A stretch of 64,000 bases of DNA from Oscillospiraceae bacterium. Lineage in GTDB: Bacteria; Bacillota; Clostridia; Oscillospirales; Ruminococcaceae. Position numbers and translations under genes: made by a program. The DNA lies in contig JAJQGJ010000024.1 of the NCBI GenBank assembly GCA_021200565.1, forward strand, positions 20,644 through 84,643, written 5' to 3'. Positions 9,257-18,611 of this stretch are shown one piece after another; position 1 is the first letter of the stretch, and every line of letters begins with the position of its first letter. Under the pieces are notes generated by a model. It did no database searches. It was not told where the DNA came from and saw only the letters and a program-made list of their open reading frames with translations.

Positions 9257-10279
9257 ATGGCTGATAAAATCCGTGTAATAGTTGACGCTTTCGGCGGCGA
9301 TAACGCTCCGCTTGAAGTAATCAAGGGCGCAATCAGGGCTGTAAATGAACTTGGTGTCGACATAACCCTCGTTGGCGACGAGGAGAAGATACGTAAATGC
9401 GCAAAGGATAACGAACTTGATATATCTAAGATAGCCGTTCATCACGCTCCCTCAGTCATGGCTGTTGAAACCGAGCCTACAAAGATTCTGAAAGAATACT
9501 CTGACAGCTCAATGGCAGTTGGTCTTAAGATGCTTCACGACGGCGAGGGCGACGCTTTCGTCTCAGGTGGCTCAACAGGTGCTCTCACAGTCGGTGCCAC
9601 GTTCATTGTCAAGCGTATGAAAGGCATCAAGAGATGCGCTATAGGAATGGTTCTCCCGACAACCAAGGCTCCCTGCATGGTTCTTGACATCGGCGCAAAT
9701 TCCGAATGCCGTCCTGACATGCTTGTCCAGTTTGCAATAATGGGCTCAGCCTATATGAATAAGCTTCAGGGAGTAGAAAAACCAAGAACCGCCCTCATCA
9801 ATATCGGTGCCGAGCCGACAAAGGGCAGAGACCAGGAGGTCGAAACCTATAAGCAGCTTGGAACCGCTCCAGTCAACTTTATCGGCAATATAGAAGCCCG
9901 TGAGATTCCCTTAGGCGGAGCAGATGTCGCCGTAACCGACGGCTTTTCAGGCAACCTGGTGCTTAAAACCTACGAAGGAATGGGCAAGCTCATCTCGGCA
10001 TACTTAAAGGACATGTTCAGTGGCGTAACCGGAAAGATTGCCGGTCTGTTCGTGCTCAAGAGAATCAATGCTATGAGAAAGAAGCTCGACTATTCTGAAT
10101 ACGGCGGAGCGCCGCTACTTGGTGCTGCGAAGCCAGTAATCAAGGCTCACGGCTCATCGAATGCAACTGCTTTTTATAATGCCATCCGCCAGGCAAAGCT
10201 CTACATAGAAAATAACGTAACCGAAGAGATAGCAACCGCTCTTGAAGAACTGAAAGCGAAAGAGGCTGAGGAGAAGTAA
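9257..10279 (+). CDS. plsX: Phosphate acyltransferase PlsX
   Basis: PlsX converts acyl-ACP to acyl-phosphate, the donor for PlsY in phosphatidic acid synthesis, at the inner membrane face. It is recognised by the N terminus (IRVIVDAFGGDNAPLEVIKG), the block FVSGGSTGALTVGATFIVKR, and DVAVTDGFSGNLVLK. A GGAGG lies 9 bases before the ATG. In many Firmicutes acpP sits between plsX and rnc; here the rnc ATG follows the plsX stop with no gap, so acpP must be elsewhere. Confidence 0.96.
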   Translation: MADKIRVIVDAFGGDNAPLEVIKGAIRAVNELGVDITLVGDEEKIRKCAKDNELDISKIAVHHAPSVMAVETEPTKILKEYSDSSMAVGLKMLHDGEGDAFVSGGSTGALTVGATFIVKRMKGIKRCAIGMVLPTTKAPCMVLDIGANSECRPDMLVQFAIMGSAYMNKLQGVEKPRTALINIGAEPTKGRDQEVETYKQLGTAPVNFIGNIEAREIPLGGADVAVTDGFSGNLVLKTYEGMGKLISAYLKDMFSGVTGKIAGLFVLKRINAMRKKLDYSEYGGAPLLGAAKPVIKAHGSSNATAFYNAIRQAKLYIENNVTEEIATALEELKAKEAEEK

Positions 10280-10984
10280 ATGGAACTTTCTAAATTAGAA
10301 GAATTTGAACAGAAGCTTGGCTATACTTTTAAGGATCAGGAACTTCTCATCGAGGCTCTCACTCATTCGTCATACGCCAATGAGTCTCATCATACGAGAA
10401 ATTCGAACGAACGCCTTGAATTCCTGGGTGATTCCGTCCTGTCAATAGTCGTTTCCGAGTATCTTTTTGAAGAGTGTCAGGACTACCCCGAGGGCGAGCT
10501 GAGCAAAACCCGTGCAACTCTTGTCTGCGAGAAATCGCTTGCAAAGTTCGCAGAGCAGATTGATCTTAAAGAGTATATTTTCCTGGGAAAAGGCGAGCTT
10601 GCAAACGGCGGCAAAAATCGTCCGTCGATAATTTCCGACGCATTTGAGGCGGTAATCGCCGCAGTCTATCTCGATGGCGGCTTCGAAGCGGCAAAGAAAT
10701 ATGTCCTCCGGTTTATCCCCGAGAACGTAGAAGAAGCTGCCGCCAAGGAGTATGATGACTACAAGACCGTCCTGCAGGAGATAATTCAGAAGAATCCTGA
10801 GGAATCGGTTGAATATGAGCTGGTTTCCGAGTCGGGACCTGCGCACAGACGCTCGTTCACAGTTGATGTCATGCTGAATTCAAACGTCATCGGCACAGGC
10901 ACTGCGAGCTCCAAGAAGCGAGCCGAGCAGCTTGCGGCAAAGGAAGCTCTTAAGCTTATGGGAGCACTTCCCGATGATCACTGA
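10280..10984 (+). CDS. rnc: Ribonuclease III
   Basis: RNase III cleaves double-stranded RNA in rRNA precursors and regulatory duplexes. The catalytic signature is NERLEFLGDSVLSIV near residues 43-57, with the second acidic site in SDAFEAVIAAVYLDGG. Residues about 160-230 form the double-stranded RNA-binding domain (KTVLQEIIQKN...SSKKRAEQLAAKEAL). Length 234 is normal. It abuts plsX and its 3' end overlaps the radical SAM gene by 11 bases. Confidence 0.97.
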   Translation: MELSKLEEFEQKLGYTFKDQELLIEALTHSSYANESHHTRNSNERLEFLGDSVLSIVVSEYLFEECQDYPEGELSKTRATLVCEKSLAKFAEQIDLKEYIFLGKGELANGGKNRPSIISDAFEAVIAAVYLDGGFEAAKKYVLRFIPENVEEAAAKEYDDYKTVLQEIIQKNPEESVEYELVSESGPAHRRSFTVDVMLNSNVIGTGTASSKKRAEQLAAKEALKLMGALPDDH

Positions 10985-11975
10985 GATGCGCCGGGGGAGA
11001 CATGCCAATCTGAGCATCTTCGTCCCGCATATCGGCTGCCCGCACAAGTGCTCATTCTGCAACCAGAATACCATCACCGGTCAGACCTTCATCCCGCACT
11101 CCAAAGACGTAATCGACACATGTGAAAAAGCTATTTCCGACGGCGTTGATATTTCGAACACCGAAATCGCATTTTTCGGAGGAAGCTTCACGGCAATCCC
11201 ACGGAGCTATATGCTTGAGCTCCTTGAACCAGCAAAGAAGTACGTCGATAAGGGATTTAAGGGCATCCGCCTCTCTACCAGACCTGATGCTATTAATGAA
11301 GAAATTCTTTCGATACTTAAAAGCTACGGCGTCACGACAATAGAACTCGGTGCGCAGTCGATGTTTGACGATGTGCTAGAATTGAACGAACGTGGGCACA
11401 CGTCGGAAGATGTCGAAAACGCTTCACATCTCATCAAGCAGCATGGTTTTAATCTTGGACTGCAGATGATGCTTGGCTTATATGGTTCTACACCTGAAAA
11501 AGACTATGAAACCGCCCTTAAAATCGCAGGTTTGGAGCCCAGAGAAGTAAGAATATATCCGACAGTAGTTCTTAAGGACACAAAGCTTGGCGAGCTTTAT
11601 ACCGAGGGAAAATATAAAACCTATGGGCTTTCCGAAGCAGTCGAGCTTTCAGCGAAGCTACTTGATTTATTTGAAGGCAGGGGTATAACCGTCATCAAGC
11701 TCGGGCTTCATTCGTCAACCGATGTCGAGAGCTCCATGCTTGGAGGCATTTACCATCCGGCATTTCGTGAACTCTGTGAAAGCGTCCGGGCAAGAAACAA
11801 AATGGAAAAGCTTATGGGCAATGGGGCATCTTATACTTTCACCGTTCGTCCCGATTATCTTTCAAAAGCACTCGGGCACAAGAAAAGCAACATAGAATAT
11901 TTCCGTTCAAAAGGCATAGAAGTCACGATAAAAGCAGAGCCATCTCAGACGGAGAATATTCTCATTAAGGAATGA
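10974..11975 (+). CDS. Elp3-like radical SAM protein
   Basis: It binds a 4Fe-4S cluster through CPHKCSFC (the Cx3Cx2C radical SAM motif, residues about 18-25) and has downstream SAM-domain elements (EIAFFGGSFTAIP; GIRLSTRPDAINEEIL; TIELGAQSMFDDVL). It resembles the Elp3-like radical SAM family commonly found between rnc and smc in Clostridia; substrate and product are not known. ATG 10974 is preferred over the earlier in-frame 10932 because homologues start just before the HANLSIFVPHIGCPHKC block and a GGAG lies 9 bases upstream. Confidence 0.85.
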   Translation: MITEMRRGRHANLSIFVPHIGCPHKCSFCNQNTITGQTFIPHSKDVIDTCEKAISDGVDISNTEIAFFGGSFTAIPRSYMLELLEPAKKYVDKGFKGIRLSTRPDAINEEILSILKSYGVTTIELGAQSMFDDVLELNERGHTSEDVENASHLIKQHGFNLGLQMMLGLYGSTPEKDYETALKIAGLEPREVRIYPTVVLKDTKLGELYTEGKYKTYGLSEAVELSAKLLDLFEGRGITVIKLGLHSSTDVESSMLGGIYHPAFRELCESVRARNKMEKLMGNGASYTFTVRPDYLSKALGHKKSNIEYFRSKGIEVTIKAEPSQTENILIKE

Positions 11976-11982
11976 TAAAAGC

Positions 11983-14900
11983 GTGTATTTGAAATCTATT
12001 GAGCTTCACGGCTTCAAATCCTTTCCGGACAAGGTCAAGCTTGAGTTCGGAAAAGGCTTGACAGCTGTTGTAGGTCCCAACGGAAGCGGGAAAAGCAATA
12101 TAGGCGACGCAGTCAGATGGGTTTTGGGAGAGCAGTCCTCCAAAACTCTTCGTGGCGGCAAGATGGAGGACGTAATTTTCGGAGGAACCGAAAAGCGTAG
12201 CCCCATGAGCTTTGCTTCCGTAACACTGAATATATCAAACGAAGACCGCACCCTCGAAATAGATTCCGATGAAGTCAGCGTAATGCGCCGCCTTTGGAGA
12301 AGCGGCGAAAGCGAGTACCTGATAAACGGAGCCCAGGTCAGACTCAGGGATGTTGTCGAGCTCTTCATGGACACAGGCTTGGGTCGTGACGGCTACTCCA
12401 TAATCGGACAGGGCAAGGTCGCAGACATAGTGAGCTCTAAATCGGGTGATCGCCGGGAGATATTCGACGAAGCCGCAGGAATCTCAAAGTTCCGCTACAA
12501 AAAAGCCGAGTCCGAAAGACGCTTGGCATCTGCCGAAGAAAATATTCTGAGACTAAAAGATATACTCTCAGAGCTTGAGGGAAGAGTAGAGCCTTTAAGA
12601 ATCCAGTCAGAAAAGGCAAAAAAGTATCTTAAGTTAGCCGACGAAAGAAAGCACCTCGAAATCTCCGTCTGGGCTGACAGATTGGAAGAGCTTAAGACCA
12701 GCGAAAGTGAAACCGGAAATCTTCTTCTCTCGTCCCAGGGCGAGTATGAGCACTTAACCAATGAAATTTCCCGTTATGAAGCGGAAATAGAAGAGCTCGC
12801 CGCAAAGCGCAGGCAATCAGCAGCAGCGGCTGAGGAATACAGATCGAGAATAGCAGAGCTCAGCTCCCGCAGTGCTGAAGCGGCATCCGACATCGCTGTC
12901 TACAAAAACAACATCATGCACTATGAAAGCGAGATTTCGGAAGCCGAAAGAAAACGCCAGGAGCTTCTTGAGGCTGAAAAAGAGGTCGAAAAGAGCATCT
13001 CAGAAAAGCTTTCAGAATCTGAGCGAATCAGGTCTGAGCTATCCTCACTCAGCGAAGAGGTATCTTCACTCGAGCGGGAGCTCACCGGCTTGAACTTAGA
13101 GGAGAACGAGCATGAAAGCGACCTTGGCAGCTTCCGTGAAAAGCTCAATCGTGCATATGTCGAACGCTCCGAGCTCAAGTTCGCAATAGCAAGTGCCTTA
13201 AGAGACAAAAGCGAAGCGGAAGCTGCAATCAAAGAAGCATCAGCCCAAATTGATACACTTAAGTTGCAGATAACACGGACTGAAAATGATGAGCAGTCGG
13301 CGTTAGACGGCGTTTCCGACATCTTAAGACAGATTTCCGAGCATCAGAACCGTTTGACCGGCTTCAATATGCTCTACCAGAAGAAAACCGAGCAGCAAAA
13401 GAAACTTTCGGCTGAATATAACGACGCAGAACTAAATAAGCGCTCTCTCGAATCCCGCCGTCAGATGCTCATCGACTTGGAGAACAGCATGGAGGGCTTT
13501 GCGGGAAGCGTCAAGAGCGTCATAAAAGCCGGCAAGTCAGGAAGGCTCCAGGGCGTCAGAGGCACAGTTTCCCAGCTCGTCTCAGCAGATTCAAAATACA
13601 GCCTCGCAATCGAAACTGCCTTGGGCGGTGCAATGCAGAATATTGTCGTCTCAAATGAAGAGTCCGCAAAAGCCTGCATCAGATTCCTGAAAGAAACCAA
13701 CGGCGGCAGAGCGACATTTCTGCCGATAACCTCAGTCAAGGGCAACACTCTTAATGAGCGTGGTCTTGATATGGAAGAGGGCTTCGTTGCAATGGCTGAC
13801 GAGCTGCTCGATTGCGACGAAGAGTATTCCGGAATAATCCGCTCACTCTTAGGCAGAACAGCAGTCGCCGAGAATATCGACCTGGCATCAAACATTGCAA
13901 AAAAGCACGGTTACCGTTTCAGAATAGTCACTCTCGACGGTCAGGTCATCAATGCTGGCGGCTCCTTCACCGGGGGAAGCTCATCAAAGAATTCGGGCGT
14001 ACTTTCGAGAAAGAACGAAATCTCGAAGCTTTCCGCCCAGTTAAATAAGCTTGAATCCGACCTTTCGAGGCTGAAAGAACGTCTTTCCTCTGTCAATGCC
14101 GAAGCCGAAAAGCTAGGCTTTGACTTAGACGGCGAAAAGGACATTATCTCTTCGATGGAAGCGGATAGAATAAGATTTGAATCAGAAGCCGAACGCTTGA
14201 GACTTTCCGCAGAACAGCTGAGAGCCCGTGTCTCAGATATTGAGAAATCTGCACTTGCAAGCAAGAACAGGATTTCCTCTTCAGAAGAATCCAAGGCTTC
14301 CTCAGAAATAAGACTTGCCGAGCTCGAAGCCGAAATTTCGGTGATTGAGGGCAGGATAAGCGCAGCAGGCGAGGAAAGTGTAGCTTTAAGAAGCCGCCGT
14401 GAGGAGATTTCGAATGAGATTTCTAAGAAACGCCTCCATTCGACAGAGCTTGCAAAGGACATCGAGGCTGCAAATCAGTTTATAGAGCAGCTTAGAGCCG
14501 GCATCGAAAGCTCGCATGCATCTGCAGGTGAGTATCTTGCAAGAAAAGCCGAACTCGAACGTGAAATAGTCGCTGAGCAGGAGAATATCGCCGAGCGTGA
14601 GCATGAAGCTGAAGAATCCAAGCTTACAGCTGAAAGATACAATGAGCGCATCCGTCAGGAAACCGACAGCTCTCTTGAATATGAGCGTCAGGAAAATCTG
14701 ACACGTGCTAAATCTAAAGAGACTTCATCTCTGAAAGAATCGGTCATGAGTGAAATTTCACGGCTTTCGGAAAGACTCGAAACCATCCGCCGTGACAGCT
14801 CAGATATAATCGGAAGCCTCTGGGAATCCTATTCGATGACCGCCGAAGAAGCGGCAGCCCAGGCTGAAAAGCTCACCGACGTTTCCGAAGCGACAAAGCG

Positions 14901-15555
14901 ACTGACCGAAATCAAAAACAAAATCCGTGCACTCGGCTCTGTCAATACCGACGCAGTCGACGAGTATAAGGAAGTCTCCGAACGCTACGAATTTCTTTCG
15001 AAGCAGCTCACCGACGTCACAAAATCGAAGTCAGAGCTCGAAGCACTTATCGATGACCTGACAGTCAATATGCGCAGGATGTTCTCTGAGAGCTTCGAGA
15101 AGATCAACGAGAACTTCAAGCAGACATTCTCTGAGCTATTCGGAGGAGGAAGAGGTGAGCTGATTCTCACAGATCCCGACAACGTCCTTGAATCGGGAAT
15201 CGAGATAAATGTCGCACCTCCCGGAAAGGTCATCAAGAACCTATCGCTTCTTTCCGGAGGCGAGCAGGCTTTCGTTGCAATAGCAATATACTTTGCAATA
15301 CTCATGCTCCGCCCGTCGCCTTTCTGTATCCTTGATGAGATAGAGGCAGCCCTCGACGACGTGAATGTCACAAAGTATGCGCAATATCTACGGCACTTCA
15401 CCGACACAACCCAGTTTATACTTATCACCCACCGCCGTGGCACGATGGAGGAAGCAGACGTTCTCTATGGTGTCACTATGCAGGAAAAGGGTGTCTCTAA
15501 GCTTCTCAAGATGGACGTTCACGATGTGTCGTTCAGCGACGATGAGATTAACTAA
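11983..15555 (+). CDS. smc: Chromosome partition protein SMC
   Basis: SMC with ScpAB loads at parS/ParB and compacts origins. The N terminus has Walker A (VVGPNGSGKSNIGDAVRW). Long coiled coils flank a hinge (about 515-640; GRLQGVRGTVSQLV, GGRATFLPI). The C-terminal head has the ABC signature (LSLLSGGEQAFVAIAIYFA) and Walker B (FCILDEIEAALDD). Length 1190 is normal. GTG 11983 gives the standard MYLKSIELHGFKSFPDK start. ftsY follows after 21 bases, the usual Firmicute rnc-smc-ftsY arrangement. Confidence 0.98.
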   Translation: MYLKSIELHGFKSFPDKVKLEFGKGLTAVVGPNGSGKSNIGDAVRWVLGEQSSKTLRGGKMEDVIFGGTEKRSPMSFASVTLNISNEDRTLEIDSDEVSVMRRLWRSGESEYLINGAQVRLRDVVELFMDTGLGRDGYSIIGQGKVADIVSSKSGDRREIFDEAAGISKFRYKKAESERRLASAEENILRLKDILSELEGRVEPLRIQSEKAKKYLKLADERKHLEISVWADRLEELKTSESETGNLLLSSQGEYEHLTNEISRYEAEIEELAAKRRQSAAAAEEYRSRIAELSSRSAEAASDIAVYKNNIMHYESEISEAERKRQELLEAEKEVEKSISEKLSESERIRSELSSLSEEVSSLERELTGLNLEENEHESDLGSFREKLNRAYVERSELKFAIASALRDKSEAEAAIKEASAQIDTLKLQITRTENDEQSALDGVSDILRQISEHQNRLTGFNMLYQKKTEQQKKLSAEYNDAELNKRSLESRRQMLIDLENSMEGFAGSVKSVIKAGKSGRLQGVRGTVSQLVSADSKYSLAIETALGGAMQNIVVSNEESAKACIRFLKETNGGRATFLPITSVKGNTLNERGLDMEEGFVAMADELLDCDEEYSGIIRSLLGRTAVAENIDLASNIAKKHGYRFRIVTLDGQVINAGGSFTGGSSSKNSGVLSRKNEISKLSAQLNKLESDLSRLKERLSSVNAEAEKLGFDLDGEKDIISSMEADRIRFESEAERLRLSAEQLRARVSDIEKSALASKNRISSSEESKASSEIRLAELEAEISVIEGRISAAGEESVALRSRREEISNEISKKRLHSTELAKDIEAANQFIEQLRAGIESSHASAGEYLARKAELEREIVAEQENIAEREHEAEESKLTAERYNERIRQETDSSLEYERQENLTRAKSKETSSLKESVMSEISRLSERLETIRRDSSDIIGSLWESYSMTAEEAAAQAEKLTDVSEATKRLTEIKNKIRALGSVNTDAVDEYKEVSERYEFLSKQLTDVTKSKSELEALIDDLTVNMRRMFSESFEKINENFKQTFSELFGGGRGELILTDPDNVLESGIEINVAPPGKVIKNLSLLSGGEQAFVAIAIYFAILMLRPSPFCILDEIEAALDDVNVTKYAQYLRHFTDTTQFILITHRRGTMEEADVLYGVTMQEKGVSKLLKMDVHDVSFSDDEIN

Positions 15556-15576
15556 TATAAAACAAAGGAGAATAAT

Positions 15577-16494
15577 ATGGGCTTTTTTGACAAGCTGAAA
15601 GCAGGACTTTCAAAGACAAAATCCGGTCTTATGAGCGGCATAAACAAGCTGTTCTCGAGAGGAAACCTCGATGACGACTTCTATGACGAGCTCGAAGAGC
15701 TTCTGATCCTTTCCGATTTAGGCGGCAAGACCTCAGAGGAAATCGTCGAGTCGCTCAAGGAAAGGGTTAAAGAGAATAAAATCAAAGATCCGATGGAGGC
15801 AAGACAAGCTCTCAAAGACATAATCACTGAAATGCTTGGTGAAGACGTGCCTCTCGACTTAAGCACAAAGCCATCAGTAATCCTTGTAATCGGCGTAAAC
15901 GGAGCCGGCAAGACCACCACAATCGGAAAGCTTTCTAACCAGCTTAAAAACCAAGGGAAGAAAGTGCTTGTGGCAGCCGCCGACACCTTCCGGGCCGCAG
16001 CAGTCGACCAGCTCCAGGTCTGGTGTGACCGTGCCGGAGTCGACATCGTCAAGCACGCAGAGGGTAGCGACCCTGCGGCAGTAGTCTTTGACGCAATGGA
16101 TGCCGCTAAGGCGAGAAATGTCGATGTAGTAATAGTCGACACAGCCGGAAGACTCCAGACCAAGAAGAATCTCATGGCGGAGCTCTCAAAGATTTCAAGA
16201 ATCGTCCACACCAAGGCAGAGGGTTGCGCACTCGAAGTGCTCATCGCTCTTGATGCCACCACCGGTCAGAACGCCGTCAACCAGGCTCGTGAATTCAACG
16301 AAGCCGCCGACATCACCGGAATAATCCTCACAAAGCTCGACAGCACCGCCAAGGGTGGAATCGTAATCCCGATAGTGAATGAGCTCAAAGTTCCCGTAAA
16401 GATAGTAACAGTCGGCGAGAAGATCGACGACATCCAGCCGTTCATCGCAAAGGACTTCGTAAATGCACTGTTTGACGAGGGAGGGGAGTCGTAA
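15577..16494 (+). CDS. ftsY: Signal recognition particle receptor FtsY
   Basis: FtsY is the membrane-associated SRP receptor GTPase that delivers ribosomes to SecYEG. The NG domain has GVNGAGKTTTIGKLS (G1), AADTFRAAAVDQL, VDTAGRLQTKKNL (G3) and LTKLDSTAKGG (G4). The acidic A domain is nearly absent, as usual in Firmicutes. Length 305. AAAGGAG precedes the ATG, and the stop overlaps the next start (TAATG). Confidence 0.97.
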   Translation: MGFFDKLKAGLSKTKSGLMSGINKLFSRGNLDDDFYDELEELLILSDLGGKTSEEIVESLKERVKENKIKDPMEARQALKDIITEMLGEDVPLDLSTKPSVILVIGVNGAGKTTTIGKLSNQLKNQGKKVLVAAADTFRAAAVDQLQVWCDRAGVDIVKHAEGSDPAAVVFDAMDAAKARNVDVVIVDTAGRLQTKKNLMAELSKISRIVHTKAEGCALEVLIALDATTGQNAVNQAREFNEAADITGIILTKLDSTAKGGIVIPIVNELKVPVKIVTVGEKIDDIQPFIAKDFVNALFDEGGES

Positions 16495-17384
16495 TGAAGA
16501 TGATACTTGCTTCCAACAACCCCGAAAAGCTCAGAGAAGTGAGAGAAATCCTGACTCCATACGGCATAACCGTCATCTCCCAGTCAGAAGCTGGAATTAA
16601 ATTAGAAGTAGAAGAAACCGGCACTACCTTTGCCGAGAACTCCGAGCTCAAGGCTAAAGCTGTATTTGATTTGACGCATATGCCAGTAGTTGCCGACGAC
16701 TCCGGAATCGTGGTCGACGCTCTTAACGGTGAACCCGGAATTTATTCCGCAAGATACGGCGGCGAAGGTCTCGACGACGTCGACAGATGCCACTTGCTTC
16801 TTAAGAATATGAAAGACGTTCCCGACGAAGAGAGGACAGCTCGTTTCGTCTGCGTCATAACCTATTTCGACGAAAACGGCACTAAGCACCAGTTTGACGG
16901 CAAGATTGAGGGAAAAATCGGCTATGAAATGATAGGTTCTAATGGCTTCGGCTATGACCCACTCTTCATTGTCGGTGACCGTTCGCTTGCTCAATATACC
17001 GACGAAGAAAAGAACAGCGTCAGCCACCGTGGCAACGCCTTGAGAAAGCTGGAAGCTTACCTTGCTGAAAACCATAAGCCAAAGAGGGTGTCAAAACTGA
17101 ATTCCAAACAGCGTTCATACTTAAAAGCCTACGCCGCCAATATCGAGCCCAGCTTCCAGATAGGCAAGGGCGGCATCAGTGAAGCACAGGTCAAGTCGAT
17201 AGACGACTACCTCACAGCACACGAGATAATCAAGGTGAAGTGCCTTGAAAACAGCCTCTATACTGCCAGAGAAGCCGCAGAAGAGCTCGCCGACAAGACA
17301 AATTCCGAAGTAGTAATTACCATCGGCTCGAAAGCGGTTCTCTATCGCAGGAACCCGAAGAAGCCGGTTATCGATTTCAAATGA
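16494..17384 (+). CDS. Fusion protein: XTP/dITP pyrophosphatase (RdgB) plus YhbY RNA-binding domain
   Basis: Residues 1 to about 197 are a RdgB/HAM1 pyrophosphatase, which removes ITP, dITP and XTP (MILASNNPEKLREVREIL; VADDSGIVVDAL; GSNGFGYDPLF; SHRGNALRKL). Residues about 202-296 form a complete CRM/YhbY domain (KLNSKQRSYLKAYA; FQIGKGGISEAQVKSIDDYL; VVITIGSKAVLYRRN), which binds pre-50S particles. In other Firmicutes these are separate genes; here the frame runs through without a stop. A GTG at the junction (GTGTCAAAACTG) could be an internal start. The start overlaps the ftsY stop and the end overlaps nadD. Confidence 0.9.
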   Translation: MKMILASNNPEKLREVREILTPYGITVISQSEAGIKLEVEETGTTFAENSELKAKAVFDLTHMPVVADDSGIVVDALNGEPGIYSARYGGEGLDDVDRCHLLLKNMKDVPDEERTARFVCVITYFDENGTKHQFDGKIEGKIGYEMIGSNGFGYDPLFIVGDRSLAQYTDEEKNSVSHRGNALRKLEAYLAENHKPKRVSKLNSKQRSYLKAYAANIEPSFQIGKGGISEAQVKSIDDYLTAHEIIKVKCLENSLYTAREAAEELADKTNSEVVITIGSKAVLYRRNPKKPVIDFK

Positions 17385-18577
17385 TGAAGATAGCAATATT
17401 CGGGGGCACATTCAACCCCATTCATAATGGACACCTGAATGCCATAGAGAACGTGCAGAAAGCCCTGTCTCCTGACAAGCTGATTCTCATGCCAACCCAT
17501 ATCCCGCCACACAAGGCTGTGAAAGATTTAGCTTCCGACGAAGCAAGGCTCGAAATGTGCCGGATTGTGGCATCGCTCTATGAAAACGTCATCGTCAGCG
17601 ATTTTGAACTTAAGTCTGCCGGCAAGAGCTACACGGTAACAACGATGGAGCATCTTAAGAGCGTCTATCCTGGTGATGATCTCTATTTCGTTATGGGAAG
17701 CGACATGCTCAATACTTTCTTAACCTGGTACCAACCGGAGAGAATAATGGAGCTCTGCACCCTCGTCTGTGTCTGCCGTTCAGAAGCAGACAAAAAGCAA
17801 GCTGTAGTCAAGGCCGAAGAGATTCGCACCTGTGGCGGCAGATGTATTCTCATAGACTGCGAAGCTGTAGAGGCATCATCAACCGAGATAAGAGCTGACC
17901 TGATAGCCTATAACAGCTCATTCGGACGGATTCCAGATTCTGTTGAACACTATATTTCTGAAAACGGTCTTTATAATTTTGACAAAACGAAGTATAATAG
18001 CTACAGGGAATATTTAGCTGGAATTCTTTCCGAAAAGCGGTTCAACCATAGCTTGAATGTCGCTGATGAGGCCTTGAAGCTTGCGGTCTTATATGATTGT
18101 GACAGAGAGAAAGCCTATTTTGCCGGACTTGTCCACGACATCTGCAAAGAGATTCCAATAGAGGATCAGTATGCACTCACTCTGAGATGCCCTCTTGACG
18201 TCACCGATGTCGAGCTCCATGCTCCTAAAACCTATCACGGCATAGCCGGCTCGGTCTTTCTTAAAGAGCATTTCGGAGTAACCGATCCCAATATTCTCTC
18301 GGCAGTACGTTACCACACAGTCGCCAAGGGCGGGATGAACCTCCTTGAGAAGATAATCTACATGGCAGACCTCATATCGAAAGAGCGTCACTATCCGGAT
18401 GTCGAATACTATAGAGACGTCACCCATAAGGACCTTGATTTGGGACTATACGAGGCGATGAAGTTCTCGATTGAGGATTCTATATCCAAAACAAGAACCA
18501 TTCCGACGCTGACGCTTGATGCCTATAACGAATACACCCTTTATAAGCTGAGCCTTCAGGGCGAGACAAAAAAGTAG
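17381..18577 (+). CDS. nadD: Fusion protein: nicotinate-nucleotide adenylyltransferase (NadD) plus YqeK HD hydrolase
   Basis: Residues 1 to about 200 are NadD, which makes deamido-NAD from ATP and NaMN (IAIFGGTFNPIHNGHL with the HxGH motif; SSTEIRADL at the end). Residues about 205-398 are a YqeK-type HD domain (KRFNHSLNVADEALKLA, AGLVHDICKEIP, HAPKTYHGIAG, ILSAVRYHT), a family shown to hydrolyse Ap4A. They are usually adjacent separate genes. The start is ATG 17381 or the next codon, ATG 17384, overlapping the previous stop. This is the second consecutive fusion in the same operon. Confidence 0.92.
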   Translation: MMKIAIFGGTFNPIHNGHLNAIENVQKALSPDKLILMPTHIPPHKAVKDLASDEARLEMCRIVASLYENVIVSDFELKSAGKSYTVTTMEHLKSVYPGDDLYFVMGSDMLNTFLTWYQPERIMELCTLVCVCRSEADKKQAVVKAEEIRTCGGRCILIDCEAVEASSTEIRADLIAYNSSFGRIPDSVEHYISENGLYNFDKTKYNSYREYLAGILSEKRFNHSLNVADEALKLAVLYDCDREKAYFAGLVHDICKEIPIEDQYALTLRCPLDVTDVELHAPKTYHGIAGSVFLKEHFGVTDPNILSAVRYHTVAKGGMNLLEKIIYMADLISKERHYPDVEYYRDVTHKDLDLGLYEAMKFSIEDSISKTRTIPTLTLDAYNEYTLYKLSLQGETKK

Positions 18578-18611
18578 GAACCAAAGGATTCAACGCCCTT
18601 TATGAGTAATT

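Noticed and set aside
13461..13895. Minus-strand open frames inside smc
   Set aside because: Shadows of the coiled-coil and hinge coding sequence with Ser-rich translation.
17090..17384. Separate yhbY gene
   Set aside because: The frame is continuous with rdgB and has no clear ribosome-binding site; an internal GTG remains possible and is noted in the fusion entry.
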